From: Rickettsiales bacterium
GTDB lineage: Bacteria; Pseudomonadota; Alphaproteobacteria; Rickettsiales; CANDYO01
Direction: 5' to 3'
Assembly: GCA_025210695.1 (NCBI GenBank)
Contig: JAOARE010000008.1
Span: 1 to 64,000 of the forward strand
Length of the DNA stretch: 64,000 nucleotides
Position numbers and translations under genes: made by a program. Numbering within the stretch: position 1 is the first letter of the stretch; the number at the start of each line of letters is the position of its first letter. This document shows, piece after piece, positions 8,462-18,566 of the stretch. Under the pieces are notes generated by a model, which saw nothing but the letters and a program-made list of their open reading frames with translations, ran no database searches and was not told where the DNA came from.

Positions 8462-10516
8462 TTATATATAATCAATATGATAAGTACCTGAATCTCCACA
8501 AATGACATTCAAATCATCGATAATTCCATCCGGTTGTGCCTCTAAACATGTACTAATTTTATTAAAGTATGCTTGATAAGTATCAATATTATATCCAGAA
8601 AACTCCATCCATTCTGAAACAATATTCATTATCTCCAATACTGTGCCATGCTCAGCTACAAAATTCTTTTCATAATTTCTTACTGCATTAAGAGCAAGGT
8701 CAGCTTGATTATTATGTTCTAATATATACTTTATAGGATTGTCACTATATGCTTTCCATTCTTTTGCTATTTCAGCCCACATACAAGTGGAATCACCGTT
8801 GAGTTCACCCCATATACTTGGACCAGCTTTTATCAAACTTTTTGCTATTAAGGATTTCCCTGAATTGAAAGCAATAGAAAGAGCTGAATATCCTTTATTT
8901 GTCTGTAAATCTATATTTGCTCCGCCCTTAATTAAAGATTCTACAATTGTTATATTACCTCTTGCTGAAGCAAAAATAAGAGCTGAATATCCATCCTGAT
9001 CCTGTAAATCTAGGTTTGCTCCGCCCTTAATTAAAGCTTCTACAACTGCTGCACGACCGTATGATGAAGCAAGAGTAAGAGCTGTATCCTCATCTTTATT
9101 CTGTAAATCTATATCCGCTCCACTCTTAATTAAAGATTCTACAACTGCTGCATGACCTTTAGATGAAGCAAGAGTAAGAGCCGTATCTCCATTCTCATTC
9201 TGCCAATCTATATTGGCTCCGTTCATAATCAAGGATTCTACAGCTATTGCATCACCTATAGACGAAGCAAACATGAGAGCTGAATATCCATAATTATTCA
9301 GCAAATCTAGTTTTGCTCCGCCCTTAATTAAAGAATCTACAACTGTTGTATGACCTTTTGATGAAGCAAACATGAGAGCTGAATATCCATAATTTGTCTG
9401 CAAATCTATATCCGCTCCACTCTTAATTAAATATTCTACAATTGCTGCACAACCGTATGAAGAAGCAAGAGTAAGAGCTGTATCTCCTCCATTTGTCTTT
9501 AAATCTATATCCGCTCCACTCTTAATTAAAAATTCTACAATTGCTGTATGACCGTGTGAAGAAGCAAGAGTAAGAGCTGAATATCCATATAGACCTAGCA
9601 AATCTATATCCGCTCCACTCTTAATTAAAAATTCTACAATTGCTGTATGACCATTTGATGAAGCAATAGTAAGCGCTGTTTTTCCATATAGACCCTGCAA
9701 ATCTATATTTGCTCCGCCCTTAACTAAAGATTCTACAGCCGTTGCATCACCTATAGACGAAGCAAGAGTAAGAGCTGAATATCCATAATTATTCAGTAAA
9801 TCTATATTTGCTCCGCCCTTAATTAAAGAATCTACAATTGTTGTATGACCTTTAGATGAAGCAAGAGTAAGAGCTGTATCCTCATCTTTATTCTGTAAAT
9901 CTATATCCGCTCCGCCCTTAATTAAAGAATCTACAATTGTTGTATAATCATTTGATGAAGCAAGAGTAAGAGCCGTATTTCCATATTGATCCTGGAGGTT
10001 TATATTCGCTCCGACCTTAATTAATGATTCTACAATTGCTGTATGACCTTTAGATGAAGCAGCAGTAAGAGCTGTTCCATATAGACCCTGCCAATCTATA
10101 TTGGCTCCACCTTTAATTAAAGATTCTACAATTGCTGTATGACCTTTAGATGAAGCAAGAATAAGCGCTGTTCTTCCATATAGACCCTGCAAATCTATAT
10201 TTGCTCCGCCCTTAATTAAAGATTCTACAGCTATTGCATCACCTTCAAATGAAGCAAGAGTAAGAGCTGTGCTCCCATTATTTGTCTGCAAATCTACATT
10301 TGCTCCACCTTTAATTAAAGATTCTACAATTGCTGTATGACCTTTAGATGAAGCAAGAGTAAGAGCCGTATTTCCATTCTGATCCTGCCAATCTATATTG
10401 GCTCCGTTCATAATCAAGGATTCTACAGCTATTGCATCACCTTCAAATGAAGCAAGAGTAAGAGCTATATTTTTACATTCAGTCCGTTGGGATTGTGTAT
10501 TTTCTATATGATCCAT
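8462..10516 (-). CDS. Ankyrin-repeat protein with 17 tandem repeats
   Basis: The 684-residue protein has a short N terminus, about 17 ankyrin repeats of 33 residues (core TALTLASSKGHTAIVESLIK, then GGANIDLQ), and a C-terminal region of about 110 residues with no recognisable domain. There is no signal peptide. Repeat 5 lacks one residue, consistent with a 3-bp deletion. The repeats are also very similar as DNA, so unequal recombination can change their number. I chose the ATG at 10516 because a GAGGAG site lies 8 bp upstream; an in-frame ATG at 10549 lacks one. Ankyrin proteins of Rickettsiales are often secreted host-targeting effectors, but that role is inferred here. Confidence 0.9.
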   Translation of the reverse strand: MDHIENTQSQRTECKNIALTLASFEGDAIAVESLIMNGANIDWQDQNGNTALTLASSKGHTAIVESLIKGGANVDLQTNNGSTALTLASFEGDAIAVESLIKGGANIDLQGLYGRTALILASSKGHTAIVESLIKGGANIDWQGLYGTALTAASSKGHTAIVESLIKVGANINLQDQYGNTALTLASSNDYTTIVDSLIKGGADIDLQNKDEDTALTLASSKGHTTIVDSLIKGGANIDLLNNYGYSALTLASSIGDATAVESLVKGGANIDLQGLYGKTALTIASSNGHTAIVEFLIKSGADIDLLGLYGYSALTLASSHGHTAIVEFLIKSGADIDLKTNGGDTALTLASSYGCAAIVEYLIKSGADIDLQTNYGYSALMFASSKGHTTVVDSLIKGGAKLDLLNNYGYSALMFASSIGDAIAVESLIMNGANIDWQNENGDTALTLASSKGHAAVVESLIKSGADIDLQNKDEDTALTLASSYGRAAVVEALIKGGANLDLQDQDGYSALIFASARGNITIVESLIKGGANIDLQTNKGYSALSIAFNSGKSLIAKSLIKAGPSIWGELNGDSTCMWAEIAKEWKAYSDNPIKYILEHNNQADLALNAVRNYEKNFVAEHGTVLEIMNIVSEWMEFSGYNIDTYQAYFNKISTCLEAQPDGIIDDLNVICGDSGTYHIDYI
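8860..10480 (-). repeat. 99-bp tandem repeats within the ankyrin gene
   Basis: The DNA repeats every 99 bp (33 codons) with high identity, for example the recurring minus-strand TTTAATTAAAGATTCTAC-type segment on the plus reading. The whole block encodes ankyrin units, so this is coding repetition, not a CRISPR or satellite. Such arrays are prone to slippage and assembly collapse. Confidence 0.85.
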
Positions 10517-10549
10517 CTTTTTTACTCCTCTTTTTTTACTATTAAGCAC

Positions 10550-10816
10550 TCTTAATTTATTAGTTTGTAATTTCTAGAAGTATACCATATAAGTTAATTT
10601 TTTACAACTACTTTAGCAAAAAATTATTAATTATTTAATATATAGTAGTTAATTGCTGGTTGTTAAATTGCTAATTTGTCAACAATCAATCCTAGATCTA
10701 TTTTTAAGCTTGTTTAGGAGTTTTTTCTCAATGCCCAAATATCCTTATATGAGTTATCAATAGTTCTCTTGCCAAAAAGCGGTTAATTATGTATCTTATC
10801 TCAAGATATTTATTTG
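10550..10816. other. Intergenic region between the ankyrin gene and glyQ, no gene seen
   Basis: This 267-bp AT-rich stretch separates the divergent ankyrin gene and glyQ, so it should carry both promoters. I see no open frame of useful length, no tRNA and no strong hairpin. No pair of -35/-10 boxes stands out clearly. Confidence 0.5.
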
Positions 10817-11695
10817 ATGATTAAGATAATGCAGAGCGATTCATTTCAAGATATAATTCTTCAATTACAAAAATTCTGGGCAGACCAAGGCTGCTCTATA
10901 TTACAGCCCTATGATAGTGAAGTTGGAGCTGGCACTCTTCACCCAATGACCTCACTTAGAGCACTGGGTCCTAAGCCTATGAAGATTGCTTATGTCCAAA
11001 ATTCTAGAAGACCTAAAGATAGTCGTTATGGAGAAAATCCTAACCGTTTATCTCATTATTATCAGTTTCAAGCATTGCTAAAGCCTGCTCCAGATAATAT
11101 TCAAGAGCTGTGCCTAAACAGCCTTGCTGCTATTGGAATTGACCATACCAAACATGATATAAGATTTGTTGAAGATGACTGGGAAAACCCAACAATTGGA
11201 GCTTGGGGACTTGGATGGGAAATGTGGTGTGACGGAATGGAAGTTATTCAATTCACCTATATGCAACAAGTTGGGGAAATTGAATGCGAATTAGTTTCTG
11301 CTGAATTAACTTATGGACTAGAGCGTTTAGCCATGTATGTGCAAGATGTTGAACATTTTACCAAAATTCGCTGGAACAATCCAAAGAACCCTGCAGATCA
11401 AATCTATTATGGCGATTTATTTCTCCAACAGGAAAAAGAATTATCTGCCTATTCTTTGGAACATGCAAATGTTGAGGTATTGCTCCGCACCTTCATGGAT
11501 GCTGAGTCTGAATGTAAAAATTTACTAGAAAAGAATCTACCCTTAGCAGCATATCATCAAGCACTAACCGCTTGTCATCATTTTAACTTACTCGATGCAA
11601 GAGGAGCATTAAACGTAACCGAAAGGGCGTCATATATGGCAAAAGTTAGAAGCCTGACAAAAGAATGTTGTTTAAAATGGATGGAGAGTCAATAA
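10817..11695 (+). CDS. glyQ: Glycyl-tRNA synthetase alpha subunit
   Basis: GlyQ is the catalytic class II subunit of the alpha2beta2 bacterial glycyl-tRNA synthetase. It activates glycine and charges tRNA-Gly in the cytoplasm. The 292-residue product shows the family hallmarks: [20 protein letters not shown] near the start, [29 protein letters not shown] and [14 protein letters not shown]. The ATG at 10817 is used here. An in-frame TTG lies one codon earlier, and the ATG at 10829 (MQSDSFQD) is also plausible. glyS follows 3 bp downstream, which ensures paired expression. Confidence 0.96.
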   Translation: MIKIMQSDSFQDIILQLQKFWADQGCSILQPYDSEVGAGTLHPMTSLRALGPKPMKIAYVQNSRRPKDSRYGENPNRLSHYYQFQALLKPAPDNIQELCLNSLAAIGIDHTKHDIRFVEDDWENPTIGAWGLGWEMWCDGMEVIQFTYMQQVGEIECELVSAELTYGLERLAMYVQDVEHFTKIRWNNPKNPADQIYYGDLFLQQEKELSAYSLEHANVEVLLRTFMDAESECKNLLEKNLPLAAYHQALTACHHFNLLDARGALNVTERASYMAKVRSLTKECCLKWMESQ

Positions 11696-11698
11696 AAT

Positions 11699-13702
11699 AT
11701 GTCAACAACCGAATTATTACTTGAGCTCTTCTCAGAAGAAATCCCTGCAAGAATGCAAATAAAAGCAGCTCAGCAAATACTACAAACTTTAGAAAAAGAA
11801 ATAAAGGATTTAGGCTTAAGCTATAGCAATGCCAAATATTTTGTCACTCCGAGACGTGTGACACTTCATATTGATGGAGTCCCAAAAGAATTACCAGAGA
11901 GAGTTATTGAAAGAAAAGGCCCTAAACCAGATGCAAAAGCAGAAGCCATTGCAGGATTCTTAAAATCAGTTGGATTGCGACTAGAAGATTTATCAGTGAA
12001 AGATGGATTTTATTACGCAAAGAAAATAGAATCTGCAAAGCCTGCTGATTCTTCTCTACAAGCTGCAATTGAACAAATGCTAATATCTTTTACTTGGCCT
12101 AAATCTATGCGCATTGGCGAGGGTAGAAATAGATGGGTGCGCCCTTTACGCAATATCTTATGTTTATTCTCCGGGAAAGTTCTTCCTGTGGAATTTGCAC
12201 ATTTAACTGCAAATAATCATTGTTTTGCTCATAGATTTATGGCCGCAGATAAAACTTTTGAAGTTAATTCTTTTACAGAATATCAAAATATAATGAGAGA
12301 AAATTTTGTTGTTTTATCTAGCAATAAAAGACGCGAAATTATAATTTCTGAAGCTGAAAGACTGGCTAAAAATATATCTCTAAAAGTAGCTCTAGATGAA
12401 AATTTACTTAATGAAGTTGTTGGCCTAGTTGAATATCCTAATGTTTTACTTGGAAAAATGGAAAAGCAATTTACAGAACTTCCTAAAGAAGTTTTAGTGA
12501 GTGCAATGAAAACTCATCAGAGATATTTTTATCTTGAAGATAAAAACGGAAAAATTGCTCCTTATTTTATATTTGTAGCTAATGTGAAACATGAAAGCGA
12601 TGATCTAATTATTAGAGGAAATGAAAAAGTTTTAAAAGCAAGGCTTGCTGATGCTCAGTTTTTCTGGGAACAAGACTTAAAACATCCGTCTAGTCAAAAC
12701 TTAGCAAAACTTGCTAAAATGACTTTCCACAGCAAACTTGGCTCAATGTTTGACAAAACTAATAGAATTATAGAATTAGCAGAATTTATTGCTACTAGAT
12801 TACAACTCTCTGATTTAGAGTCTGTAAAAAAAGTGGCCCTGCTTGCTAAAACTGATCTAGTTAGCGAAATGGTTGGAGAATTCCCTGAATTGCAAGGAAT
12901 TATGGGGAAATATTATGCAAAAGCATCAGGTGAATCAGAAGAAATCAGCACTGCCATTGCTGAACATTATCGCCCTGTAGACACTAACGACATAGGAGAT
13001 ACTTCTTATTTAGCTGCGATTATTGCCATAGCAGATAAATTAGACACTATTACTGGAATGTGGTTGGTGGGAGAGAAGCCTACCAGCTCTAAAGACCCCT
13101 TTGCTCTGCGCAGAGCAGCTTTAGGAATTATAAAACTAATTCGTTATCATAAAATGAATCTATCATTATCTGAGCTAATAAATAAAACAATTGAGTTATA
13201 TAAACTTAAATCAGATAATGCTCAGCAAACAGAAATTGTCTTATTTTTCCATGACCGCTTGAAATATTATTTAAAGGCTAAAAATTTCCGTCATGATTTG
13301 ATAATGGCCTCCATAGGAGAAGATAGCGACAATATCTGCAGCGCTATAACCAAACTAACTAATTTACAACAATTCATAAATAGCCCCAAATCCCAAGAAT
13401 TGATATTTGCTATCAAAAGAATATTAAATATAATATCTAATGCAAAAATAGATATTACTCTAGAGGTAAACGAAGATTTACTAGCAGCACCTGAGCTAAA
13501 ATTATACAAAAGTTTTAAAGAAATAGGCAAGGTTAGCAAGGCTGAGGATTTGGTAAGCTTGGTTCCTGATATTGATCTATTCTTTGAAGAAGTTATGGTA
13601 AACGATCAGGACCTAAAGTTAAAACAAAACAGATTAAATTTGCTAAATAACATTGGACAATTAAGTTATAAAATTGCTGATTTTAGCAAAATAGATGGCT
13701 AA
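11699..13702 (+). CDS. glyS: Glycyl-tRNA synthetase beta subunit
   Basis: GlyS is the tRNA-binding beta subunit paired with GlyQ. The 667-residue product is close to the usual length of about 690. It begins with the typical ELLLELFSEEIPARMQ, followed by FVTPRRVTLHIDG, TWPKSMRIGEG-RNRWVRPLR, and later MVGEFPELQGIMGKYYA and KPTSSKDPFALRRAALGI. The C-terminal portion is an anticodon-binding-like domain. It is separated from glyQ by 3 bp and is followed 15 bp later by ppdK, so the three genes probably form one transcript. Confidence 0.96.
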   Translation: MSTTELLLELFSEEIPARMQIKAAQQILQTLEKEIKDLGLSYSNAKYFVTPRRVTLHIDGVPKELPERVIERKGPKPDAKAEAIAGFLKSVGLRLEDLSVKDGFYYAKKIESAKPADSSLQAAIEQMLISFTWPKSMRIGEGRNRWVRPLRNILCLFSGKVLPVEFAHLTANNHCFAHRFMAADKTFEVNSFTEYQNIMRENFVVLSSNKRREIIISEAERLAKNISLKVALDENLLNEVVGLVEYPNVLLGKMEKQFTELPKEVLVSAMKTHQRYFYLEDKNGKIAPYFIFVANVKHESDDLIIRGNEKVLKARLADAQFFWEQDLKHPSSQNLAKLAKMTFHSKLGSMFDKTNRIIELAEFIATRLQLSDLESVKKVALLAKTDLVSEMVGEFPELQGIMGKYYAKASGESEEISTAIAEHYRPVDTNDIGDTSYLAAIIAIADKLDTITGMWLVGEKPTSSKDPFALRRAALGIIKLIRYHKMNLSLSELINKTIELYKLKSDNAQQTEIVLFFHDRLKYYLKAKNFRHDLIMASIGEDSDNICSAITKLTNLQQFINSPKSQELIFAIKRILNIISNAKIDITLEVNEDLLAAPELKLYKSFKEIGKVSKAEDLVSLVPDIDLFFEEVMVNDQDLKLKQNRLNLLNNIGQLSYKIADFSKIDG

Positions 13703-13717
13703 ACAAACGAGAATAAC

Positions 13718-16375
13718 ATGGAAAAACTAGTATATAAATTTGGAATAAAAAGCAATGAAGGTAGCAGCAAAATGAAGGATTTGCTTGGTGGCAAAGGTGC
13801 CAATCTAGCAGAAATGTGCCATCTTGGGATTGCTGTTCCTCCTGGATTTACTATAACTACCGAAGTTTGCAAAGCTTATTATGCAGGAAATAAAATACTC
13901 CCTAAAAATCTAACAACCCAAGTAGAGTCGGCACTTAAAGAAATAGAAGGATTCCTGGGGCGCAATTTTGGCGATGCTAAAAACCCGCTATTGGTTTCTG
14001 TGCGTTCTGGAGCAAAATTATCAATGCCTGGAATGATGGATACTATTTTAAATTTAGGTTTAAATGACGAAACAGTTCTTGGTTTAGCATCTGCAAGCAA
14101 TAATCCATCCTTTGCTTACGATAGTTATCGTAGATTCATTCAAATGTATTCAAATGTAGTGTTAAATTTGGATCCTTATTTATTTGAAGAAGTTATTGAG
14201 TGGAAGAAAAGAGATACTAAAGCAATAAATGACACAGATTTATCAACAGAAGATCTAATAGATATTATCGCTAACTTTAAAGAAATTGTTAAAAATGAAA
14301 CTGGCAATGATTTCCCACAAGATGTGCAAGTTCAATTATGGTCTGCTATTAATGCAGTATTCGATTCTTGGATGTGCAACCGTGCCATAACTTATCGTAA
14401 ACTTAACAATATTGATTCCAACTTAGGCACAGCTGTGAACATCCAATCAATGGTTTTTGGTAACACCGGGAATGAATCTGCCACAGGAGTATTATTCTCT
14501 CGCAACCCCACCAATGGAGACAATAATATTTACGGAGAATATTTAATTAACGCCCAGGGTGAAGATGTGGTTGCCGGCACTCGTACTCCACAAAACGTTA
14601 GCATCTTAGGAAAAGAACAAACCAAGTCAGATCTTCCATCAATGGAAGAAACAATGCCTAAATTATATCAAGATCTTCAAGCCACTTGCAAAAAATTAGA
14701 GAAACATTATAAAGATATGCAAGATGTTGAATTTACTATTGAGAATGGTAAATTATGGATTCTACAAACTAGATCTGGCAAGCGCACAGCCAAAGCTGAT
14801 ATTGTTATTGCTGTAGATTTAGTTAAAGAAGGAGTGATTAGCAAAGAAGATGCAATTGCAAGAATAGACATAAATAATATTGATAAACTGCTTCATCCTA
14901 CAATAGATGAACAAGTAAAATATAATGTAATTGCCAAGGGGCTCCCAGCTTCCCCTGGTGCTGCAATGGGTAAAGTGGTGTTTTCTTCAGAAAAAGCAGA
15001 AGAATTAGCTCTCCAACATAAAGTTATTTTAGTTCGTGTGGAAACCAGCCCTGAAGATATCAACGGTATGCACGCTGCCCAAGGCATTCTAACTAGCCGT
15101 GGAGGGATGACCTCCCACGCAGCAGTGGTGGCAAGAGGCATGGGAAAACCTTGTGTTTGTGGCGCTAAAGATCTTAATATTGACTATAAAAATAATAGCT
15201 TTACTACAAATGGAGTAACCGTAAAAGAAGGAGATATAATCTCTTTAAATGGCAATGCTGGAGAAGTAATTCTGGGTGAAGTTACTATGACAAAACCTGA
15301 GTTATTTGAAGAATTTAATCAAATTATTACTTGGTCTAACCAAATACGAAATTTAAAAATTCGGACTAATGCTGAAACTAAAACAGACAGTGAAACAGCT
15401 AGAAATTTTGGCGCAGAAGGTATTGGTTTATGTAGAACTGAACATATGTTCTTTGAAGCTGACCGTATTAATTCTATGCGTGAAATGATTCTATCTACCG
15501 ATCTTAAACAACGTCGTCAGGCTTTAAACAAATTACTGCCAATGCAAACAAAGGATTTTATTGATATCTTCAATGTAATGCATGGCCTTCCTGTTACTAT
15601 TCGTTTTTTAGATCCTCCTTTGCATGAGTTTCTTCCACATAACGAACAAGACATGAAAGAATTAGCTAAAGCAATGAGTCTTTCATTTGAGCAAGTAAAA
15701 AGCCGCTCCAACCAATTAAAAGAACATAATCCTATGCTTGGGCATCGTGGATGTAGACTTGGCATAACCTATCCTGAAATCTATGAAATGCAGGCTAGAG
15801 CAGTATTTGAAGCTATGGTTGCTGTTAATAATGAAAATCTAGGAAGTGCTATCGCTGAAATAATGATACCTTTAATTTTTAACGTCGAAGAATTTAACAT
15901 TATGAAAAAAATAGTGGATGATGTGGCGCAAGAAATAGAAAAAAAACACAATGTCTCTCTTAAATATGAAGTTGGAACAATGATTGAACTGCCAAAAGCA
16001 GCCCTAAAGGCCGGAAATATCGCAGCTTCTGCTGGATTTTTTAGTTTTGGTACTAATGATTTAACGCAAACAGCCTTAGGTATCTCGCGTGATGATGCTG
16101 CAATATTCTTAAATGAGTATAAAGAAAAAGGCGTTATAAAAACTGATCCATTTGCATCTATAGACCAAGATGGAGTGGGTGAATTATTAACTATTGCCAT
16201 TGAACGTGGCAGAAGAACTAAACCAAATTTAAAAATTGGAATATGTGGAGAACATGGGGGAGACCCAGCATCAATCAAATTCTTCCATGATATAGGATTA
16301 GATTATGTTTCTTGTTCACCATTTAGGGTTCCAGTGGCAATTATTGCGGCTGCCAAAGCAAAATTAGGAAAATAA
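13718..16375 (+). CDS. ppdK: Pyruvate, phosphate dikinase
   Basis: The enzyme interconverts pyruvate, ATP and phosphate with PEP, AMP and pyrophosphate. It is widely used in Rickettsiales that lack full glycolysis. The 885 residues have the three-domain order: an N-terminal ATP-grasp domain (GGKGANLAEM near residue 24, SVRSGAKLSMPGMMDT), a phosphohistidine swivel domain (GGMTSHAAVVARGMGKPC with histidine near 467), and a C-terminal PEP-binding barrel (IGICGEHGGDP with the catalytic cysteine near 843). It could feed gluconeogenesis or generate ATP from host PEP. The next gene starts 2 bp after the stop. Confidence 0.97.
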   Translation: MEKLVYKFGIKSNEGSSKMKDLLGGKGANLAEMCHLGIAVPPGFTITTEVCKAYYAGNKILPKNLTTQVESALKEIEGFLGRNFGDAKNPLLVSVRSGAKLSMPGMMDTILNLGLNDETVLGLASASNNPSFAYDSYRRFIQMYSNVVLNLDPYLFEEVIEWKKRDTKAINDTDLSTEDLIDIIANFKEIVKNETGNDFPQDVQVQLWSAINAVFDSWMCNRAITYRKLNNIDSNLGTAVNIQSMVFGNTGNESATGVLFSRNPTNGDNNIYGEYLINAQGEDVVAGTRTPQNVSILGKEQTKSDLPSMEETMPKLYQDLQATCKKLEKHYKDMQDVEFTIENGKLWILQTRSGKRTAKADIVIAVDLVKEGVISKEDAIARIDINNIDKLLHPTIDEQVKYNVIAKGLPASPGAAMGKVVFSSEKAEELALQHKVILVRVETSPEDINGMHAAQGILTSRGGMTSHAAVVARGMGKPCVCGAKDLNIDYKNNSFTTNGVTVKEGDIISLNGNAGEVILGEVTMTKPELFEEFNQIITWSNQIRNLKIRTNAETKTDSETARNFGAEGIGLCRTEHMFFEADRINSMREMILSTDLKQRRQALNKLLPMQTKDFIDIFNVMHGLPVTIRFLDPPLHEFLPHNEQDMKELAKAMSLSFEQVKSRSNQLKEHNPMLGHRGCRLGITYPEIYEMQARAVFEAMVAVNNENLGSAIAEIMIPLIFNVEEFNIMKKIVDDVAQEIEKKHNVSLKYEVGTMIELPKAALKAGNIAASAGFFSFGTNDLTQTALGISRDDAAIFLNEYKEKGVIKTDPFASIDQDGVGELLTIAIERGRRTKPNLKIGICGEHGGDPASIKFFHDIGLDYVSCSPFRVPVAIIAAAKAKLGK

Positions 16376-16377
16376 TT

Positions 16378-17673
16378 ATGAAAAAAATTTTAAAATTAAC
16401 GCTTATAACGCTAATCTCAATTATATGTTTGTTTGCTATTTACAGAACTTTTATAAAAAATAATGACCTAACCGTATACGGTATAATTAAATACGCTGAC
16501 GGCATAGGTAGGCAACCAATAGATTTAATGAATATGTTAAGTGAAGAGGATATTAGCATTAATTTCATAGGTCATACTGAATCTAAACAGGATATTGGTA
16601 AAGTAGCAAAAAATGTATTAAGAAATTATAACTTTAAGATAGGTCATATTTTTATTAATGAATTACCACTAAACCATTATAACAAAACAAAATATAAATT
16701 CCAAAAGTCTATCTATAGATTTCTTGCAAAAATAAATGGACTTAGTAGATCAGAGCAAATCTGGCTAGCTTATTCAATGTTTGAATCAGATTCAATTACT
16801 CTTTCATGGGTAGATGAACTAAATAAAAACTATGACGCAGTGGTTGTTCCCGATTCGAACTTAGTTGCTGTTTATGAAAATTCAGGAGTAAAAATTCCAA
16901 TATTTGTGGTACCGCTAAGCGTAGATTTTGGTGATTCATTAGAACAGCCTATAAAAACAAAGGCTAACCCTATATTTACTTTTGCTAATTTTAGTAGTAT
17001 TGAAAATAGGAAAAATACATTAAAAACAATCAAAGCGTTCCATCAAGCATTCAAAAAAAGAGAGGACGTGAAATTATTAATTAGCGCTAGAAAAGAAGAA
17101 AAAGAAGAATATGACCGCTCTATTAAATATATTATAGAAAATAACCTAAGCAATGTTGATCTTCATGTTTCAAATAAACATAAAGATTTATATAATCAAT
17201 ATTTTAATTTAGTTGATTGTTATATATCCCTTTCTAAAGGAGAAGGGTTTTCCGTGCAACCTCGTGAAGCTATGGCCAAAGGAATTCCTGTAATTGTTAG
17301 TAATGCTTTAGCTCAAAAAACTATTGCTGACTCTGGGTTCGTAAAATCTGTACCAGCAAATATAAAACGCCCAGCTTTTTATAATAGTAATAGCATTATG
17401 ATAGGAAGGAATTTTGATGTAGATACAACTGATACTGCAAATGCAATGCTGGATGTTTATAATAATTATCAAAAATACCTAGACTTAGCCCCTAAATCAC
17501 GCGAATGGGTTAAGCAATACAGCTATGATAATATAAAACCATTATTCATAAGTTTAGTTAATCCAAAGGAGATAATCCTTGGAGAAAAAAATGAAGTAAC
17601 TAGTAAATATATTGAAACCAACTCTAAACTGCTGTATTTAAAGTATAAAAATATAATGAAAGAACGGGAGTAA
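16378..17673 (+). CDS. Membrane-anchored GT4-type glycosyltransferase, copy 1
   Basis: The 431-residue protein begins with MKKILK and one hydrophobic segment (about residues 7-23), followed by a soluble glycosyltransferase domain. The C-terminal half carries the retaining GT-B signature with an E-x7-E motif (SKGEGFSVQPREAMAKGIPV, about 282-301) and IADSG. It is a clear paralogue of the gene at 19855. The hydrophobic N terminus is probably an uncleaved anchor; which side the catalytic domain faces cannot be settled from sequence. Its neighbours are a broken methyltransferase and a GT90 gene, which suggests a surface glycan cluster. The sugar donor and acceptor are unknown. Confidence 0.8.
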   Translation: MKKILKLTLITLISIICLFAIYRTFIKNNDLTVYGIIKYADGIGRQPIDLMNMLSEEDISINFIGHTESKQDIGKVAKNVLRNYNFKIGHIFINELPLNHYNKTKYKFQKSIYRFLAKINGLSRSEQIWLAYSMFESDSITLSWVDELNKNYDAVVVPDSNLVAVYENSGVKIPIFVVPLSVDFGDSLEQPIKTKANPIFTFANFSSIENRKNTLKTIKAFHQAFKKREDVKLLISARKEEKEEYDRSIKYIIENNLSNVDLHVSNKHKDLYNQYFNLVDCYISLSKGEGFSVQPREAMAKGIPVIVSNALAQKTIADSGFVKSVPANIKRPAFYNSNSIMIGRNFDVDTTDTANAMLDVYNNYQKYLDLAPKSREWVKQYSYDNIKPLFISLVNPKEIILGEKNEVTSKYIETNSKLLYLKYKNIMKERE

Positions 17674-17690
17674 TAAAGATAAAATATTAA

Positions 17691-18475
17691 ATGTATTCTG
17701 GTTTTACCTCAGCTCAAGAGCCAATATATTTAGAAGTAGAGCCAAGAATGACCTCTCTTAGAGGAAAGGGGGATGTTATCTCCTGGCAAGAAAGGGTTAG
17801 GCTTTGGCACAGGTAAATAAGCATTATCAGCAGTTATGGCAGCAAGTGGAGTTGAGGTTTTAGCAACAGACCTTGATTTTAACGACCAAAAGGCACAGTT
17901 ATGGACTGGCACCCAGCATTCTTCGAAAGTTGAGCAATTAAATGAAAAAAGGATCTACCCTCAAAAAACCTTCTTAGAACTAGCAAAATACCAACCACTA
18001 GACATGAATAACATTCCAGAAGATTTAAAAAACCTTGATTTTACTTGTTCTTATTGCGCCTTTGAACACCTTATAAGTATTGAGAATGGTTTAAAATTTG
18101 TAGAAAATAGCTTAAAAACTTTAAAACCTGGCGGAGTGGCAGTATATACAGCAGAATATAATATATCTTCTAATGAAGATACTATAGACAATCAGGACAC
18201 CGTATTATTTCGCAAACATGACATAGAAAAATTAGTCTCTCGTTTGCGTAATTTAGGATATGAAATTTCTGTTAATTATAACCCAGGAAGTGGAAAATTA
18301 GATCAACATATAACTATCCCCCTATAGCAAGGATAACCATTTAAACCCTGCAATTGGTGAATATACTACTACCTCTATTGGATTAATCATTTATAAACCC
18401 ACTGATTTTATTGATCCTAATGAAGTTTACTATAAAAAACTATTAAAGAAAATGCTAGTTAAACTAAAAAAATGA
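17691..18475 (+). pseudogene. Broken class I SAM-dependent methyltransferase gene
   Basis: Three frames together read as one methyltransferase. Frame one starts MYSGFTSAQEPIYLEVEPRM (ATG 17691). Near 17770-17785 the reading must shift to another frame giving GLGFGTGK, an in-frame TAA at 17818-17820, then ALSAVMAASGVEVLATDLD (SAM-binding motif I) and LKTLKPGGVAVYTAE. At a run of five C residues near 18321 a further shift leads to a tail ending TGFGLIIYKP-like (SIGLIIYKPTDFIDP) and stop at 18475. Two frameshifts plus a nonsense codon make a pseudogene more likely than read errors. The longest surviving frame is 17836-18327. It sits among glycan genes, so it may once have methylated a sugar. Confidence 0.75.
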
Positions 18476-18566
18476 TAAATTAACTTAAGACTATGTTGAA
18501 ACAAATTCATAATAATTATAGAATGTATATCTATAATTATAACTGCAATAGCTGTAAATAAATATA

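Noticed and set aside
8462-10516. Regular 99-bp periodicity that could suggest a CRISPR or satellite array
   Set aside because: The units encode ankyrin repeats in one continuous frame, with no short repeat/unique spacer alternation and no cas genes.
15781-16278. Long open frame antisense to the 3' part of ppdK
   Set aside because: It lies wholly inside a strongly conserved gene, has no recognisable domain and reflects codon bias of ppdK on the other strand.
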